Source of the DNA: Alphaproteobacteria bacterium
GTDB lineage: Bacteria > Pseudomonadota > Alphaproteobacteria > RF32 > CAG-977
Length of the DNA stretch: 6,764 nucleotides
NCBI GenBank assembly: GCA_017476085.1
Contig: JAFVEJ010000128.1
Coordinates: 1-6,764 of the forward strand
Direction of reading: 5' to 3'
Shown here: piece by piece, positions 5,883-6,764 of the stretch
How the letters are laid out: each line of letters begins with the position of its first letter
How positions within the stretch are numbered: the stretch's first letter is position 1
Notes under the pieces: generated by a model
What the model was told of the DNA's origin: nothing
The model's database searches: none
The model's input: the letters and a program-made list of their open reading frames with translations, nothing else
Made by a program: the position numbers and the translations under genes

Positions 5883-6764
5883 TTACCGTCTGTTTTTCAA
5901 ATACCATTCGACCGTTTTGACGATTCCGGTATCAAAGTTTTCATCCGCTTTCCACCCCAATTCGGTTTCAAGCTTTGTCGCATCAATCGCGTAACGGCGG
6001 TCGTGACCGGCACGATCTTTTACGAACGTAACCAAGTCTTTGTACTTACCTTCTTTGCGCGGAACTTCACGATCCAAAATCGAACAAATCGAATCAACAA
6101 TCTGCAAATTATTGCGTTCATTGCGTCCGCCGATATTATATGTTTCGCCCGAACGTCCCTGATGATAAATCAAATCAATCGCCTTGCAGTGATCCAGTAC
6201 ATACAGCCAGTCACGAATATTTTTTCCGTCACCGTAAATCGGGATATTTTCTCCGTTCAGGCACTTGCGGATAATGGTCGGAATCAGCTTTTCTCCATGC
6301 TGTTTAGGGCCATAGTTATTGGAACAATTGGATGTCGTCACGTTCATTCCGTAAGTATGATGATACGCCCTTACCAACATATCCGAAGACGCTTTTGAAG
6401 CGGAATAAGGAGAATTCGGCGCATACGGCGTCGTTTCCGTAAAGAATCCGGTTTCCCCCAAAGTGCCATATACCTCGTCCGTGGAAATGTGATGGAAGCG
6501 GCATTTTTCATAACCGTCCTTCACCTGTCCCGGAGCCGTCATCCAATGACGGCGAGCCGTTTCCAACAAGGTAAATGTTCCCAAAACATTCGTTTTAACA
6601 AAAATTTCCGGTCCTGTGTTTGAATTATCGACATGACTTTCGGCTGCGAAGTGGATTACACCGCGGATATCGTGTTCAGCAAAAATTTTTTCGACCAGTT
6701 CCTTGTCCGTGATATCGCCTTTGATAAAGATATAATTCGGATTTTCCCGCACTTCCGCCAGATT
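5883..6764 (-). CDS. rfbB: dTDP-glucose 4,6-dehydratase, C-terminal 293 residues (runs off right edge)
   Basis: RmlB/RfbB converts dTDP-glucose to dTDP-4-keto-6-deoxyglucose with bound NAD, the second step toward dTDP-rhamnose and related sugars of O-antigen or other surface glycans. The fragment is an extended SDR enzyme. In fragment numbering it shows FAAESHVDNS at 39-48, the catalytic STDEVYG at 94-100 (Thr-Asp-Glu) and the YxxxK pair Y120/K124 in SPYSASKAS. Further on are SNCSNNYGP at 145-153 and GDGKNIRDWLYV at 178-189, all diagnostic of RmlB rather than other epimerases. The family is about 340-360 residues, so some 55-60 N-terminal residues with the Rossmann GxxGxxG loop lie beyond the edge. 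The GTG at 6752-6750 is an internal Val codon, not the start: in-frame NLAE precedes it, as in homologues. The BPL_N gene follows 3 nt downstream. The other rml genes would be off the window. Confidence 0.96.
   Translation of the reverse strand, partial: NLAEVRENPNYIFIKGDITDKELVEKIFAEHDIRGVIHFAAESHVDNSNTGPEIFVKTNVLGTFTLLETARRHWMTAPGQVKDGYEKCRFHHISTDEVYGTLGETGFFTETTPYAPNSPYSASKASSDMLVRAYHHTYGMNVTTSNCSNNYGPKQHGEKLIPTIIRKCLNGENIPIYGDGKNIRDWLYVLDHCKAIDLIYHQGRSGETYNIGGRNERNNLQIVDSICSILDREVPRKEGKYKDLVTFVKDRAGHDRRYAIDATKLETELGWKADENFDTGIVKTVEWYLKNRR

Noticed and set aside
6750..6752. GTG as start codon of the dehydratase gene
   Set aside because: The frame stays open to the window edge with NLAE before it, matching the family, and starting here would remove the NAD-binding Rossmann loop. 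It is an internal Val codon of a gene cut by the edge.

Overview
The window looks like a chromosomal stretch of a Gram-negative, moderately AT-rich bacterium. The ribosomal protein S12 fragment at the left edge (MPTINQLIR start, ACPQKRGV further on) has the proteobacterial form. The small lipoprotein with a lipobox and the dTDP-sugar pathway gene also point to a Gram-negative envelope. An alphaproteobacterium, perhaps one of the AT-rich host- or gut-associated lineages, is my best guess, but this is inference from general resemblance and not from a search.

Layout, left to right. (1) 1-99, minus: the first 33 codons of rpsL, running off the left edge. (2) 100-443: a 344-bp divergent intergenic region with a good sigma70-like promoter, an AT-rich upstream block and a roughly 170-nt leader for rpsL, plus a dyad and a weak promoter for the plus-strand gene. 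(3) 444-941, plus: a GNAT-family N-acetyltransferase. (4) 938-2446, minus: a 502-aa protein with an HEXXH zinc-protease motif, convergent with the GNAT gene; the two stop codons overlap. (5) 2453-4645, minus: glycogen debranching enzyme GlgX (GH13). Its last bases carry the ribosome binding site of the peptidase gene, so the two form an operon read from a clear promoter at 4703-4731. (6) 4777-5067, minus: a compact self-contained unit with promoter, 5' hairpin, a 51-codon lipoprotein gene and a strong intrinsic terminator. (7) 5133-5879, minus: a class I glutamine amidotransferase-like protein of the BPL_N type, 3 nt downstream of (8) 5883-6764, minus: rmlB/rfbB, dTDP-glucose 4,6-dehydratase, running off the right edge.

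How they fit together: RmlB belongs to dTDP-rhamnose (or other dTDP-deoxysugar) synthesis for surface polysaccharide, and the BPL_N-like protein is co-transcribed with it. GlgX trims glycogen branches. The HEXXH protein is translationally tied to GlgX, but nothing in the sequence shows what it cleaves. No mobile elements, CRISPR arrays, tRNAs or rRNAs are visible. The least explained items are the GlgX-coupled metallopeptidase-like protein, the tiny lipoprotein unit, and the rpsL leader, which stays open in frame with rpsL far upstream of the true start.
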